Assembly (NCBI GenBank): GCA_031290715.1
Contig: JAITNA010000078.1
Coordinates: forward strand, 1-13,738
Reading direction: 5' to 3'
DNA length: 13,738 bases
Source: Eubacteriales Family XIII. Incertae Sedis bacterium
GTDB taxonomy: Bacteria > Bacillota > Clostridia > Peptostreptococcales > Anaerovoracaceae
Shown: positions 13,623 to 13,738 of the stretch, one piece after another
How positions within the stretch are numbered: position 1 is the stretch's first letter
Layout of the letters: the number at the start of each line of letters is the position of its first letter
Notes under the pieces: model-generated
What the model saw: only the letters and a program-made list of their open reading frames with translations
Databases searched by the model: none
What the model was told of the DNA's origin: nothing
Program-made: the position numbers and the translations under genes

Positions 13623-13738
13623 TGTCATTCCCGCGATAATGGTGCTTCTCAAATTCCGCAAGGAATTTGCAAGAAGACCTTATACAACACTTTCTGAAAT
13701 CTCTGATTTCATGAAAGTGACTGCAATGCGGGAATCCA
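13623..13738. repeat. MITE-like structured element (reaches window edge)
   Basis: It begins TGTCATTCCCGCG, identical to 8942-8954, and ends in GCGGGAATCCA; ATTCCCGC (13627-13634) and GCGGGAAT (13728-13735) are perfect terminal inverted repeats. Inside are two hairpins. CTTCT+CAAATTCC (13645-13657) pairs with GGAATTTG (13662-13669) and AGAAG (13672-13676) around a GCAA tetraloop. ACTTTC (13689-13694)+GAAATC (13696-13701) pairs with GATTTC (13705-13710)+GAAAGT (13713-13718). No ORF is credible in it, so it would be non-autonomous. It may continue past the window. Confidence 0.6.

Noticed and set aside
13528..13738. Possible CRISPR-like or tRNA-like content in the terminal repeats
   Set aside because: Repeats are inverted and irregular with no equal-size spacers, and no cloverleaf with an acceptor stem or TTC-loop was found; palindromic intergenic elements explain the pattern better.

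Overview
The window looks like chromosome from a GC-rich anaerobic member of the Bacillota (Clostridia-like). Evidence: ComEC next to HolA, a HutP-family protein, a class A penicillin-binding protein (PBP) with a PASTA domain and a TTG start, strong AGGAGG-type ribosome sites, and an electron-bifurcating type EtfA carrying a ferredoxin domain. No rRNA, tRNA, CRISPR array, transposase or integrase is visible. Most of the window is densely coding and GC-rich, so nearly every real gene has long antisense shadow ORFs.

Layout. Bases 1-219 are the 3' end of a PD-(D/E)XK nuclease-type protein, closed by a hairpin terminator. A consensus-like promoter (311-339) then reads into comEC (DNA uptake channel, 414-3164). 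After a 116-bp gap holding a 29-bp tandem repeat comes holA (DNA polymerase III delta, 3281-4411). Convergent to holA is a small HutP-family RNA-binding regulator gene (4449-4865, minus). Its extended -10 promoter is back to back with the promoter of a very large class A PBP (5084-8749). A bidirectional terminator (8819-8838) and two further inverted-repeat elements fill the gap to the convergent minus-strand operon. That operon reads acyl-CoA dehydrogenase (12284-11142), etfB (11128-10325), etfA with two [4Fe-4S] motifs (10309-9014). This is the gene order and EtfA architecture of the CarCDE-type caffeyl-CoA reductase, so the unit probably couples acyl-CoA redox chemistry to NADH and ferredoxin.

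Divergent from that operon is a compact three-gene cassette (12523-13527) of visibly lower GC. It encodes a DUF3791 protein, a DUF3990 protein (related to the ADP-ribosyltransferase fold) and a third small helical protein, with overlapping reading frames. This is the most accessory-looking part of the window and the best candidate for a poorly described system: a toxin-antitoxin-like or NAD-dependent modification unit. It is followed directly by two structured repeats: a GACACAAAGGGGACG inverted repeat that starts inside the last stop codon, and a MITE-like element with ATTCCCGC/GCGGGAAT ends that reaches the window edge.

The divergent region 12285-12522 carries a 14-bp perfect palindrome and an 11-bp direct repeat just upstream of the acyl-CoA dehydrogenase promoter, a plausible operator. 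All family assignments were made by eye from the translated sequence, without database searches.
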